Shown: positions 1-36,049 of the stretch, in pieces | Numbering within the stretch: position 1 is the stretch's first letter | Layout: each line of letters starts with the position of its first letter | NCBI RefSeq assembly: GCF_022539315.1 | Contig: NC_066316.1 | Coordinates: 57,103,994-57,167,993 of the forward strand | Reading direction: 5' to 3' | From: Serinus canaria | Taxonomy: Eukaryota; Chordata; Aves; Passeriformes; Fringillidae | DNA: 64,000 nucleotides | Position numbers and translations under genes: made by a program | The notes under the pieces: model-generated | Databases searched by the model: none | Told to the model about the DNA's origin: nothing | The model's input: the letters and a program-made list of their open reading frames with translations, nothing else

Positions 1-3000
1 CTTTTTCCAGTAACTGCCTTTATCACCAGCCCTTCTGGAGGAAAACAGGACTTTTAATAATAATCCCAGCCTAATGTTTGCACACTTCAGGTAGTTAGGG
101 ATAAAGGCCTGTCTTTCAAGGCTGTTTCCAACTTACTCTGAGGCATAGCAAAGGTCAAAGGTATGCTTAGCAAAACTCAGTAATGACTTAGAGATATGAA
201 ACTAAATTAACATCTCACAATCTATATGGCTAATGTACAAGACATCACACAAAACTGGAGCTACTGCTACAAGGAGAAAACTTCTCCTAGACCAATACAG
301 TCTTCTGTAGATAGCTGAAGATGATAGCCCAAGGCTGGCTGGCAGACACCAGCCCTGAACTGGAAGCTTTGGGCTTGCACTGGCCAGAGGCTGTGTTCCA
401 GTGCAGGCCTCCAGCCACAAAACTCAGCCAGCCCCTACTGAAGGCACCTTGGAGAACCAGGGTGAAGTGATCACATGTGATGCTGGGTGAGCTGAACCAC
501 CCCCTTCCATTTAGTGCTTCTTCTTTGTGATTTTTTTAAATTGGTGTCTTAAGCGCTTTAGCAGCTTGAGAAAGATTGCAGAGATCTTTTAAAGCTACAA
601 CTTTCCAAATAAATGGGAATAATATTTGACAGCTTCTTCAGTTTGTGGACAACTAAAATGCATTGAGAAATGAGAGATGCAAAGACTTGTTTCCTCCTTT
701 CAGATTGTGCTTTGTTTTGCATGTGTTGCTCAAAATATAATGTAATTGATAAATTCCAATAGGTAAAATGGCTTGGGATAGTGTCAGAAGTTTAAACATA
801 TTTATTTCTTAAAAATTTGTTTTGTAAAGGACAGCATAAAAAAGCCTATGTGTGTGTTTTGACTTCTAATCTAGTAGTGCTAAGCAACCTCAGGTGGAGT
901 TTGTATTTGGTCATTGCTTTTGTGCTAGCTCTTATCCCTAACAGGGATTTTGTAAGTTGAAAAATCATTCCATCTCTGTGAGACTGTGCTGCCTCCTGAA
1001 GATGTAGTGGATACATAATGTGGTGCATGACCAGCAGCCTGCTAATGGTGGGGTTGCACTCTTCTGGGTGAGAGATGACAGAAGAGGTGGTGGTACCAGA
1101 TGAAGAGCTTCAGCAATGGAGAACCCCAAGGAAAACCAGCTGCATGGAGGTGGATGCACCTGGGCATGCAGACCACAGGACAGGCTGTTTGTTCAAAAAA
1201 AAGTTATTCTAAATTCATATGTGCCTCCAACTGCTTAATACTTACAGGAAAGTCCTACAAGCTTCTCAGGAGGCATAGCATGTGTTACCATGCCTAAGAT
1301 GCATGTGTTGACACCAAAATGGCTGTTGTGACCCAGCTCACTCAGTGAGAGTCACCTCTTCACTGAGGGCCTGAACTCTGTCAGCTACAATTGTCTTGCA
1401 CGTGTGTCCTCCAGAGGCACAGTGAGGGATGTGAGGTACTCAAGAGACAAAGGGTCACTGTACCATCACCACAGGCACACAAACAATGTGACCTCAGAAA
1501 CCCAGCTGTGTTTTTCCTGTTGGCAAAGAGGTTTCTTGGACCAACAAGCAGATGGACGTGCTATTTTGGGTCAAATGCACCACTGTCACCACACGTGCTG
1601 GGTTACTTTATCCAGTCTGTGCAAATGGTTACCACAAAAAGTGACAATTTTTATTGCCCTTGACAGTCTTGCAGAAGGAAAGGATCACAACTGGCACTGT
1701 TTGAAGCATTATAAAGTGGGACTTTTGTGGTCACTCAAGCATATCCAGGCATTTCTAGCTAGTTTGGCAAGGAGAGCAGGGCCAATGGTTTCTCTGTCTA
1801 CAAGCCAGGTATTAGCCATGCCTTCAAGAGTTCACATCTGAAGAGCTTAATAAATCAAAGCCCAAGCTGCAACACAGAATTTCTTTTGTCAGGGAAGAAC
1901 TGTGCAAATCTCTTGGCCGGCTTAATGACCAAAGTGGATATATATGGAAAATACGCAGGAGGGTTTTTGTGCTCAGTGGATCCCTCTGACCAGACAGGTG
2001 GGTGGTGTGTGCTATATCAGAGCTGCTCCTGATCAGAAAGGCACTGCCCTGAGATGATTTCATCTTCCAGAACCAGACTTCAGATGTAGAAGCTTCAGAA
2101 ATCACCCTGCCACCTAACTGTGCTTAATAGTTCTCATCTCCCTTTAAGGCACTGGGAGAAAAAAACAAACCAAACCAAAACTCTAGGATGCAACACATCC
2201 CTTCTGCATGTGCAAGCATTAAAAAAAAAAAAAAAAAAGAAAAAAAGACAATTTTAAAATGACAAGGAATTTGGCTTGTCTGGGAGTGCAGAAAATGGAC
2301 GGGAAGTAGCTGTGTTACTTGGAATGGTCTCAGCACACCATGGGGATGCCAGAAGGACCCCGTGCAGAGCTGGGGGTCTCCAGATGCCTTTGGGGAGCTC
2401 CCTGCTTTATCTGCCAGAGAGACAGGATGTGAGCAGGAGTTCATAGTCAGCAGTTGTTTCACTTTGGCAAGCAGGAGTCAAGCTTTCCCTGGAAAGCATT
2501 TTGAAAGATTTAAACTTACAGTCCCTATAACCACATGTGTACATCATCTTCTTTTAGAGGAGGAAAATGTACATCTAAGAATTATTTAGTCAGATAATGT
2601 TATACAAGGAAATAAATGGGTACTATGGGTACACAATTTTATAATATGTAGATGCATTGTCACTATTTGTAGTACCAGCTGTAGATATTTTCTTTTCTAG
2701 GGACTAACTTCAGGGTGAGGCTGTTTTTTTATTCATTGTTTTATATCTTTGATGCAACATTTATACTTTTGTGACACATGTATTTCTGTGATGATAAAAA
2801 ATATGAAAACACAAACCAAAGGTGTTTCCTTCCTTTTTTTTCCCATTCCATGTATTTAATGCTATCAGATATAACTAATAAAACTTCACAGGCATATAAG
2901 GTATGTACTGTGAGATTCTTCTTTGGTTTGTAGCATCAATTGGTAATAGGTTCACAACACATAGAAAATAATAAGTATTCTCATTTCTTCATATGTTAGA

Positions 3001-3215
3001 AGCAGAACATCTTGAAAATGATGACCTTAAAAGAAAATGTCATTGCAGAGCTAAAAAAAATTAAAATGCAGGTGTCCAGTTACAGTTAAGGTTGGAATTT
3101 TCCACATTTTCAGAGGTGGGTAAGTCTATTGTCAGAAATAGCAAACTATAGAACATATAGAAACAGGGTAACAGACTGTCAGCTGGGCTTCTTGGCAATG
3201 ACTACTAATTTATAG
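1..3215. other. Region downstream of PLG, no supported gene
   Basis: This stretch follows the 3' end of PLG. It contains a run of A at about 2221-2245 and several open frames of 60-145 codons. None has a recognisable domain, splice sites or similarity I can name. The longest, on the plus strand at 1404-1841, reads as low-complexity mixed sequence. A diverged transposable element or pseudogene could be hidden here, but I see no diagnostic ends. Confidence 0.5.
2220..2246. repeat. Poly(A)-rich tract
   Basis: About 18 A residues are followed by an interrupted A-rich run. It may be a simple repeat or the tail of an old retroposed sequence; no retrogene was recognised next to it. Confidence 0.7.
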
Positions 3216-3237
3216 CAATTTAAAATGGATGATCATA

Positions 3238-3243
3238 TTTATT
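3238..3243 (-). terminator. PLG: Candidate PLG polyadenylation signal
   Basis: Plus-strand TTTATT reads as AATAAA on the minus strand. It lies about 100 bases after the PLG stop codon (3344-3346), so cleavage is expected near 3215-3230 and the 3' UTR would be short. It is the first canonical hexamer after the stop. RNA 3'-end data would settle it. Confidence 0.65.
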
Positions 3244-3343
3244 TTGCTTTCTCATGAATGATTGTATCTTTAATATTGCACTTGGAATCTTGTATTTCTG
3301 ACGTGCATGCTGCTTTCCAGGAGAGGGCAGTCCATACCCAGGA

Positions 3344-25631
<22,288 letters not shown>

Positions 25632-25680
25632 TTTGGGCCAGCTTGGAGGGTGCTGGAAGTTGTGTGTGTCGGTGCTCAAA

Positions 25681-25751
25681 GTTTTATTGACTTGCACTGG
25701 AGTGAGGCAGCATCAAACAAACAAGGCAGGAGGATTAAGTTAATCATTCTC
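25681..25751 (-). promoter_or_regulatory. PLG: Putative PLG proximal promoter
   Basis: Read on the minus strand, GAGAATGATTAAC (25739-25751) matches 10 of 13 bases of the HNF1 consensus. TGTTTGTTTG (25714-25723) resembles a FOXA site. CAATAAAAC (about 25682-25690) is TATA-like, 50-60 bases before the start codon. Liver factors of these families drive many plasma-protein genes. The calls rest on motif match alone. Confidence 0.5.
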
Positions 25752-28700
25752 CCATGCTGCTCCCCCCTTGCCGTGGTGTGGCTGTTCAAACAACCTTGAA
25801 TTGGATGGATTACCAAATCAGATTCAATCATTCCTACTGGATGCTATTAAATGCAAAGGCACTTTCTTGTTTTGCAGGATATGTTTTGTTCTCAAATGGT
25901 TAGGTCTTTCTCTGCTAGAGAAAAGGCAGGAATAATGTTGCTGGAAAGCATGGGAAATCATGTGTCCAGGCAGGATCTGAATTTCTCTTGACATTAGAGT
26001 GCCAATAGTAAATTCAGCCACACATGCTTGCATTGATTTATAAGGAGCAACTTCTATTTAATCTCATGGTAAGCATGATTATAAGATTCAGATATTAACT
26101 CTGTGAAATAATTTAATTTTACTTCTTTATTAAAGAATTCCTTTTCTGATGTCTCCTTGAGTTAGAGTTTGTTGGTTTTTTTTTTTCTATTTGGGAGTAG
26201 GACCTAATTTTAATTTCATTTAAACTTTAATGGGATACTCTAAACCTTAAACATTAGGTTTAAGAAGCATAGATAGCAATTTAGTGTTCTTCCTTACCAG
26301 ACATTTAACCTCACACTGCATGCACAAACTCATCCAGCGAGGGTGTCAGACTTTGCTCATCTGTGTGTGATCCTGATTTCAACATCAGCTCACTCTGTAT
26401 TTCCCAAGCAGCCTTTACCTTGGAAAAGTTGCACTGCAGCACCATTTCATGGCTTCTCTTGCATGTTAACTCTCTGGTGTTGCTTCCAAACAGCCTACTG
26501 AATTAAATGTGCTAGTGACTCACAAGAGGCAGGAGCAGGATGAATATTGGATGGGGAGAACAGACTTGAATCCACACTGCTGGATCATGCAATTCAGTCT
26601 TCTGCAATTGGAGGCCAAAAGTTTACAGAATCATGAGTTGCTTCTAAAAACTAATGAGGCTGTCCACTTCTTCATCATCCTGCCTGCTTTAAGTAGAAGT
26701 TACACTGTATTGAGGGTTTGGGATAAAGCTAGGAGTGCAGGAGAAAATATGTGAGAGAGGCATGAGCATGAGAAACACATTAGCTTCTATTTTACTGATT
26801 ATGTGAAAAATTTAGAGCTGATCCTGCTTGTAGTCCTATGCTGTTTTCCTCCTGTCAGGTAGTATAATACCATCCTATTTGGCTGTTTTCTGTGCTTGAA
26901 CCTGTTTTACTGCAACTAGTGAACAAGAGCAAAGCACAGGATATCTGCAGAGGCTTGGGATACCACTGATGTTAGTGCAGGGAAACAAAGCAGAGGGGCC
27001 AAGGAGAGGAGCTGATGGGAGCTGGACTCAGCTCACGGAAGCATTTGAAGGGAGAATGGGTGGGATATGATGCAATTACATGTGGGATCAGGCTTATCAG
27101 GTTTTAGGACCAGTTACTCACTGGGAAAGAATGGTAAAACAAAGGAGCAAAACACCACATAGGCTTTACCAGCAAGCAGGCTTTTGAGAGCTATTCAAGC
27201 CTGGTTTAGCTCCACACTTTAAACAATCTTAACCTCATTTTCAATTCTAGCTCTAGATCCTGGTTGTCATCTCTCCTGCTCTATACCCCCTGACTCCCTG
27301 GCTACAAACAGCATCTGCTCACCTATCATCCCTGTGTCTCCTTCCAATCAGATATTATCACATAGTGAGTCTTTTCTTTACTCCAATGCAAAATTGGTTT
27401 TCTGTTCAGCCCTGCCCTCTCCAGCATCTTTGGCACCTTCCCCAGTTTTCTGTATCTCCCATTTCCACTGAGGTAGTCATTGGGTCACTGTGTTATGGAG
27501 CACATCTGGTGGCAAATGTCTAACAAAAAAACCAAACTACATAAGTGGGTGAGTGTAGCTGTTTCTGCTGCATGGAGAGGTTTGAAAGGCTGTGAGTCTT
27601 CACTGATTTTGTAAAATTCATCAATAAACACTACGTGTTAGAGATTTTAATCAGATCAGCTTTTCCTACTGGTTTTCAAAACCAAAGAAGCTAATTGTGG
27701 TAGCCAAAGGTTTGTTAACACACGTCTAGGATAGTTTGGGAAAATTTCCATGCATCAGGTCAGCAGACTCTTGCAAGCTTTCCTCATGTTCAAGATCTAT
27801 ATATACTCCTTCAAAATCTATATACCCTCCTTATAGTTCTTGCTAGTTTAAGGCTTGGCTCTGGTTCTTCTCTTAATATCATTGTCTCAAATCTGATTAA
27901 AATGCACCTACATTGGTGTGAATGCTCTAAAGAAAGCAAAGAACACTCATATTGCTGTTTCATTCAAAGATGGCAGTGCAGATTCGAAAAAATCTTATTA
28001 ATCTCTAAATTATCATCTAAATCATCTAAATGGATGTGATCTTGGAAAACTGGACTTGAGAATATTGTTAGCAACTGTTCCTGGTACAAAACCAGTCATT
28101 CTGTAAGTTTTCCACAAGAAAATGACAAAACAGAGGTGTCTTTCATCTGCCCCACTGGCACTCCTCATTGTTGTCTTGTGACAAGGATGTGACTTGTCAA
28201 GGCATTATGTTTGACAGGATCCTTGTAAACTGTTGATTTATCCTTTTGTGCCTTTCCTTCTTTCCTCTTTCCTCTCACTGATGAACACAGTATCTAAATC
28301 TCTCTCCAGTGCTAATCTTGTGGTGTTTGTTCTCATTTATTTGATCACTGTGAGGATCACCCATAGGTGGAAGTTTATCAGATCTTATTTCAGAGTCAGG
28401 GTACATTGGTTAGCACAGTGGTTAAAATATAAACAACAGTAGGAGGCTTTTTAAATAGAAGTTGACCCTTGAAATTGGGTTTACTGTAAGTTCAGAAAAA
28501 TACATCCACAAAAGTAATTGCAAACAATGTCAGGAAAAAAAAGCACAATTTTTAAAATAAATTTCCTTAAACATAAATTCTCTACATTTCAGAATCAGGA
28601 AACATCAGAAGACAGACACTGATCTGATATCACTGATATCACTTACTTGCTCAGAGGAAAGAATCAAAGGAAAGATTTTGTTATCTTTAAATATCTTCAA

Positions 28701-30845
28701 AGGAAGGGAAAATTTCAAAAGGCATCTCTTAGGTATTGCACATGCACAAGACTGGGATGAGCATGAAGTAAAGTACTTCATGTTATTGCTCCAAAGAGTA
28801 ATGCCATGACATAGAGCCATGAGCAGCTGGAAAATAAGAAAGGTCTTTTTACTTTCTTTTCAAACACCAACAGAAAAAGTAACAAAAGTGAGACTTACAC
28901 AGCCCTGATGCACAGAGCCAGAGGGAACTTTGGGCAACAACCCCAGATAGATAATGTGGATGGCTTCTAACAGCAGATGCTGCTGACCATAAGGAAGTTT
29001 GGGAAGAGGAAAGGTAGCCAAGTTAAAAATAAATTCTGTCCTTGCTCTGCACATGAAAGAACACAGAGGGCAGCAGATCTGGTAGATAAACTCATCACTG
29101 ATTTCTGGCAACAGATGTTAGTGGATCCAAGGTAAGGAAAATGACAGTGAGGAGATGCAGAGAGGATGCTTTTCCAGTAGTGAAAGCTTCTGTCTCTAAA
29201 ATGTTCATTTGTTCTGGCTGCTGCCAAATGTAAGAAACCAGCAGAATAAAGTCAGACAAATGAGAAGCTAGAAGTGAGCAAACTAAGTGTCAGCTTTACA
29301 GCAGAAAGATCTAAAGAATTAATTAGTGAGATTTCTGGATTGCTGAAAAAGTACCTAGAAATACAGGGATTGCACAATTGCCTTTAACAAAGGTGTGGAG
29401 AGCGTTAAAGCCATAGGGAATCATACAGCCAGCACTCAGCACACAGTGTGATACAAGTCTTTGCACATGAGGGACAACTGCATCATGTTGCTGCTAGACA
29501 AGAGGGTAAAATCATTCTTCATTTCCTACATAGAGAACATCAGAGAAACCACAGCTAAGCTAAAGAATTATGGACAGCAGAGGGATTGTACAGCTCTGAG
29601 CCCTGCTCGAGCATCTCAGCCTGCAACATCCAGCACCAGCCCTGCTTTGGGAAGTGGTTCAGCAAAACTGCTGTGGTGATCTGCTGTAGCCTGCTCCACA
29701 TTTCTGTCAGGGGGAGCACATGTCCTGCACCCAAACTTGTTCTTCCTTGATTTTGTTATTCTCCTGCTATATTGCTGTCACCACCCTGCCTAAAGAGTGC
29801 TACCCACTCTTTACATGTGGGGCTGCCAAACACAGACAGAGAAGCAGCACATAATAGGGCCTGAAATGCAACTCACATGTCTGAGTTTTCTTTTAGTTCT
29901 GTTCTTGGAAGAGTCTGTAAGAAAGTGAGAATCTCTTTGTATTCAGGCTCCTCCAAGACTGGTGCATGCCAGGTCATTGCTGCAGCTCTTTGTGTTTAGC
30001 AGTTCCTGTCACTGCTGTTCCAAATCACAGGACTCAGACGTGAGCTGTGCCCTGGAGCCCATGCAGGGGGAGGCTTGCTGAACTCTTATCAGTCCTTCCT
30101 CTGACACCTAATGGTGCAACTTAACCCTTTCACCACTCTGTTCAAAATGTTTAGAGCCACTGGGGAGTCCTTGGATGAGGGTAAGGGCAATTTGGCAGCA
30201 GAATGTGAAAGAGAAAATGAAGAAAATAAGCATAACAATTATTCCACTTCCGGTTAGAAAACCAGAGGACAGACTGTGTGGAGAAATTTTGCATTTTACC
30301 CAACAGTTGTTCAAGTGCTTCCAAAGATCCCTGCAAATGCCTGCTATTTGTAAAGTGCTGTTCTGGTCTTTTTCTACACACTTAGGCAGTTTTATATAAT
30401 GATCAGTGCTGCGGTGTTTTGCTAACTGATGGTTCCAGTCAGTGATGAAATCAACTGTCTAGAAACGTCATTGAAACAAGATGATTGTTTATAGTTCTTT
30501 ACTTCTCTGACAGTTTCAGAAAAGAGGGACAAGCCACCTCCATTTTCCACACAAAGTGTATATTGACATTTCCAAGTGCATTTTCTGCTTGTCACTTACA
30601 TATAGGTTTATTTCCATGCTTATTCTTGGGTCATTAACTTGCATAAAGTGGGGATGTTCTAACCAGTTTAATCTTTTTGAAATTAAGTGTTAAAACGGTA
30701 AGGCAGAAAATGATGGTTATGTTCCATTCAGGGCTGTTTGGAATGGTATCAGCTTAAGACACTTGAGTCACAGAGATTTTCAACAGTATGTCAGCAAGGT
30801 GAGAATATTACCTTCAGGTTTAGTTTAACATTTTGACAAATTGCA

Positions 30846-30893
30846 TGTGTGTGGGGGGGCATGCATATGTGTGAGTGTGTTTATGTGTGTGAA
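30846..30893. repeat. GT-rich simple repeat
   Basis: An imperfect TG/GTGTG stretch interrupted by a run of seven G and by GCATGC. It is a low-complexity microsatellite. Confidence 0.7.
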
Positions 30894-31416
30894 TATAACC
30901 TACTATAACATCTTTGTTTACAATCAGTTAATAAAAGTGTTAATGGCAGTTTCAGTTTAATAGATTTTGTACAAACCTCCTCTATTCTTTCATCATTTTT
31001 ATGTCCCTACGCAAAAAGTCTTTGTCATTATATTCCACAGCAAACTGAAGACAACATTGGAAAAATTTATTGGTTCCTTTTTTTCCTGACTCTCATGTAA
31101 ACTCCCAAGCTGAAATCAGGAAATTTTTTTTGCATTAGAAATCATGGAAAAATTGCTGATCAGCTTTATCATTTGCTCCTATTATATTTTAATTCAAAGT
31201 AAATTTCTAAAAGATATGCCATTTACATGTGCTGTGTGTCCCAAAGACTGTAGCATACCATGTTCTGGTTTTGGCATAGAAAGTGCAGAAATATGAATCA
31301 CCACAAACAGTGGGCTGGAAGGTGAATGAAAGTGGGGTAAAAAATTAAACAGATGATGCTGTCAGCAACTGGAATTATCTTAATAACTTTTTCCAAACTA
31401 GTTTTGAAAAAATTTT

Positions 31417-31441
31417 AAACTTTTTAACTTTTAAAAAGTTT
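31417..31441. repeat. 11-bp inverted repeat
   Basis: AAACTTTTTAA and its reverse complement flank a 3-base loop. In such AT-rich sequence this may be chance. Confidence 0.7.
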
Positions 31442-34184
31442 TTTACTTCTCGGAAAAAAAAAGCTTTTCTAGCATTCAGAAAGTTTTGAATTGTAGTGCA
31501 GTTGTCTACAGGGTTAAGATACAGGAAAATAAAATATTCAGTGGAACTACATTTGAAAATGTGACAGAATAAGGACACACAGATCACCAAAGCAGACCCA
31601 GACAGGTGAAATGAGAAGGACGGTACTTGTGTACCAAGAATCTCAGCAGAGTCCCATCCAATGATAAGTGCTGTAGGATCCAAGTTCTTACATTCTATGA
31701 CAATATATTGACACAGTCCTAGTAGGAATGACACAGTCCCAGTACTCAACTGTAAATATGAAAAAAGATTTATTATTTAGGCTCATCAAAGACTGGAAAA
31801 TGCATGAAATCTTGCCAGAAGGATCACCTGAAAAGGTGCCTGAATTAGGACAGATGACTGATAGTAAATCAAGAATTCCCAGGCTGTTAGAGAACGGATA
31901 AAACTGCAACTGTTTTCTCAGCTGGGGAAAATAATGCAAGATATCCAGACTCTAGTCTCACAAAAGCCAAAAAAACACCCCAAGTCACAGAACAACACCA
32001 AATAACTTTGAAATGAAGCCAGAGATGATTCACAGAATATTGCAAAGTGAAGGCCTGACAGTCTTCTTGAGAACATCCTATAGCAAGAGGATGGGCTGTT
32101 AATGAATCACACAGATTTCTGGGCAAGACACCTGATTTCCAAATGCGATGCTCAATAACATCAAAATTGCTATTTTGGCCGTCACCCCAAGTCTAACCAA
32201 AGAGCACTGCCAGGTACCGTGACAAAACTGTCTGAGAAGAGTAGCCTTTTTTAAACTTTAAAATCAAGAACCTTTGGTTTACATGAATCAGCAGCAGCAT
32301 TTCAGTGATGTGGGGCTGGTGGTGGGTTCCATGTCTGTCCTGCTGTGATCTGTGCCTTACAGGCAGACTGTGCAAGGCCTCTGCAGGCAACAGCATCACC
32401 TTAGGGGGGCAGATCCCCAGCAGGCACAGTTCAGCATCTGCTAGCAAAAGACAGTATCAAATACCAGAAATTTCCATTAGACAGTGACCACGGGACCTGC
32501 AGAATGTCTCACAGGAACCAAAAGAAACAGGAACAATTTTTGGGCCAGGCCATTTATTACAGAGAATTGGTGCCAATGTTTTTTTAAAGAACAGCACTTC
32601 TGGCAGAACTTTCAAAGCCAACAGTGCATGGGGGACAGAAAGCAAGTGCCAGATGGCAGCAAGCCTTGTGTGTGCTCTGGGAAATGGTGCGCTCAACAGG
32701 TTCTGAAAGCATCCACATTTACTGAGCATGAAGCTCAAGAAAAGCCCTTGGGGCTGCAGTACAACAGGAGAACGAGGCAGAGACACACTAAGGACTATAC
32801 CTGAGCAAGGGGTGCTGGTTTTGAGTTCACATTTCAGCTTTTTCTCTGATCTTGTTCCACTGGTTGATTAGTGAGGGAAATGGCAATATCAGGCTGCAGA
32901 AGTGGCTGTAGTCTGAAGCATGGTCCCCTGTACCAGCCTTTTCAGATGATCACACAGGAAAAAGTAGAGGAGAGCAACCACCATTTCCAGCATTCCTTGG
33001 TTAGAGTACAAGAGTCTGGGGTACTGTGAGAAACTCCACACTAAGGGCCACATGCTTGGAAAAGGCAGCCTCTAGTAGACTGTGAAAAAACTTTGCTGTA
33101 TTACAGAATTTTAGCTTTGGGAGAACTGCCACCCACAAGAAGTTGGTAATACACAACAAAAATAAAATCCATGGTCATAACTGGTCTTGTACCTATTCTG
33201 GAGAGAACTTTGAGAAGGTAAATGTGGCTCAACAAAGTCAATGAGAATAAAGAACATTCTTAAACTCTCTTCTGAGAAAGGACTGCTTACTTGCCCCCAG
33301 TGAATTAAGGGGCCCACTTCAGGAGTAGAAGACAAGTTAAGGACAGAACTAACAGTGAAATCTTTTCAGTTCAAAGACTTTCAGATCTCTGAGAAGCAGC
33401 CACAGAAATTCAGATTGCCAAATTAACACCTACAGGCATTTCTACTGCCAATATCCACTTATTTGGGGTCCACCAGCTTTCCAGCATAGTTAGTCCTTAT
33501 GACTTGCATTCAAAGCACCAGAAATTTAGCATACAAGATGCAATCATCTCAGGATGCAGAACATTTTGCACAATTGTTCTCTAATTACTAAAGAAATTGA
33601 TTGTTGAACTTTAACTTTTTGACCCTTCTTTTTCTTATCAATACAATATACGTAAAATTCTTCTCTCAGTTGCCCCAACTCAGGCTTCAGCTTATGTCAA
33701 ACAATCAGATCGTTTGCTCAGAATACCAAATACCAGAAACATGATTATATTATGCTATCAAGAGAAAATAACCTACTGATCAGTTAAACAACTAACTTCT
33801 GCCAAAATATCACTGCACCTTTAGCACTCTCTAAGTTATCCAACCACAGATCTTGTTTCTATTTTCAGCACTCGAGTGACACCTCGAGGCTGTCCCTGCA
33901 TGTGACAGATCTTACCTTCTGTTGAAAGCTAGGCTCTGAGAAGAACCTTGATCCATTCTTCATCATCCTGGAATTCCTGCAAGATTTTCAGAATGTATCT
34001 GGTATCTACAAACTGTTCACGTGTAACCCACAATATGCCACCTTAGCTCGTATCCCTTTCTTCTTCCCACACATCCCAAATGTAAGATGATGGAAAGCTT
34101 TCTCTGTACAAGCCCCCGCAATTGAATTATCAGGTGAACACAGGGACCACATACTTTTGAAGCCATTGAAAAACTCCATACACA

Positions 34185-34202
34185 TGTATGTATGTATGTA
34201 TA
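34185..34202. repeat. (ATGT)n microsatellite
   Basis: About four tandem ATGT units in the intergenic region. Confidence 0.8.
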
Positions 34203-34456
34203 CCATGTATATGTTCCATATTTTTCATAAGCCTTGCTTTTCTCCTTCCAGCAGATCAGGAATTGCACACTTGTCTCTGCTTACAAACAGGATGTGTTGT
34301 GCTTGGAGTATGCTTTCTTTTCTTTGGTTTGTTCCACAGGCCATCAAAGTACAGACAAAACTCACCCTGGTATTTTGGGGGCTGTACAGGTTCCCCTGCA
34401 TTCTTTAGGTGCTGCTCCTGACTTGCATTGATTTTGCAATAATGAGCAAAGTCCAA

Positions 34457-34470
34457 TTTTTTTTTTTTTT
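34457..34470. repeat. T homopolymer
   Basis: A run of about 14 T in intergenic sequence; no associated element was recognised. Confidence 0.75.
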
Positions 34471-35214
34471 AATGTCACTGTCAGGAAATGGAAAAAAAAT
34501 ATTTGTGACACTGACACAGGAATACACATTGCAACATCTTTAGCTGTAATGGAAGTGTGATTAGCAGCCTCAGTAACTGCTTAATATCAGCAGGTCATGT
34601 TTTGCACTGTGCAAAGTACACCAGAAGAACTGTAAGACACAGGACCTTGTAAGAAGTAACATGAGGTGAAAAAGTCTTCTTTAGATCAGCATGTCAATCC
34701 TTGGCTTGCAGCAGCTTTCTATCTGGAACATTCTTAACTCCAGAACAGTGATTTTTAACTAGTCCAGGATGAAAGGAACCAACTTAACATAGATTTGCTT
34801 TATCTATTATTTATGAGTAAGAACTGCAGTATTTTCATCTGTCTCTACCCCCCAAAAACCCAACTAAACAAGACAGCTAAAGAGGTCAAATTTATTCTCC
34901 CCTGACACAGAAAATGGCCTTGACCACTACTTGCTTGTAGAGCTCAGATGGCACAAATACCTCGTGTTTGTCAAAGGTGCAATGGTCACAGAAATCTTAA
35001 AGACATTCTTGTGAAACAAGTATTCCTGGAAACTTGGCACAAGCTTTTGGTAGTAATAGAAAACCTGTTAATGTCTCATGCCAGACTTATTTAGAAGGCT
35101 TTATAGCCCATCACTGCAGGTCAAATTAGACAATATCAAATCTGCTTTCCATGTCAGTGACTAAAAATGACTGGTTTTGAGTTTGCCATAACTGAGCCTC
35201 TCAGCTGCCAGGAA

Positions 35215-35310
35215 GTTAGTTAGGAAGGACTATCTGGATTTCTGGTCCAATCTCTTGTTCAATGCAAGGCCAACCTGAAAGTGAGACCAGGTTGCTCAAG
35301 GCCATTATTT
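35215..35310 (-). mobile_element. CR1-type LINE fragment
   Basis: Diverged reverse-complement CR1 sequence: the GGATTTCTGGTCCAATCTC and CTTGTTCAATGCAAGGCC parts, then CCAGGTTGCTCAAGGCC. It is short and its edges are approximate. Confidence 0.6.
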
Positions 35311-36049
35311 AATGGAGTCTGGGGTACTACGAAGGACAGAGAGATAAAATAATGGAGATACACTAAGGATAAAGGGAAGCACACAAATGCTGAGCAGTTG
35401 GTTTTAATTGCATCATGCCAAGGCAGCCCAGGACACCTGCCTAAGGCAATCTGAAATATCCCCACCTATCAGTGAGTGCATGCCAGCATTTGAGAAAGCA
35501 GAGGACAGCTGAGTACAAAAAAAGAGATAATAGTGACTGTCACTAACAACACATGAGGAACAGGGAAGCCAGGTTTCAGAAGGCACATTCTTTTGGAAAC
35601 CAGTGTAAATTCATTGACAGAATTTGAGGGATGCAATGCTTGGGAACTGTGTCACAAGCTGAGGATCACAAGCATTTGCTCACCTCTAATTTCTGCGAAT
35701 TGCTGCCAATTGAGGCTAATTTTACTCAACTTTACTTCTGAAACAAAACAGCCACGTTCATCGAAAACCTTGCACTGATTTCTCAAAGCTTCTAGCCTAT
35801 GAGAGACCTTTGCATCAAAAAAAGAGAAAGCCTGTGTGCACTCCCAGCACTTGTCGCTTGCATTCCAGGCACCCGGCACTTGGCCTCCCGAGCCCCACAG
35901 AGCCCATCACCCAGGGACTTCAATTCTTCCGCAAGCAGCTTGTTAGGCTGAACTCTGAGAGCTAACATGTACTTTCGACACTTTTCTCTAACAGCGGACC
36001 CCTGTGAAGGCTCCCGTTTCTGATGTTTTCCACCAGTTTTTGTTTGTTT

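Larger units (their letters stand above)
25760..36030. other. Intergenic region between PLG and AHI1
   Basis: About 10 kb between the two divergent genes. I see no exon chain, RNA gene or complete mobile element. It holds a GT-rich stretch (about 30846-30893), an ATGT repeat, a T run at 34457-34470, one CR1 remnant and an 11-bp hairpin near 31417. Short open frames here look random. Confidence 0.6.

Noticed and set aside
1404..1841. Plus-strand open frame of 145 codons downstream of PLG
   Set aside because: No recognised domain, no splice or promoter context, and irregular composition. It is more likely chance or an old repeat.
25632..25697. N-terminal extension of PLG upstream of the ATG
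   Set aside because: The frame is open back to a GTG, but the TATA-like site lies inside it and the ATG at 25629-25631 gives a signal peptide aligned with human.
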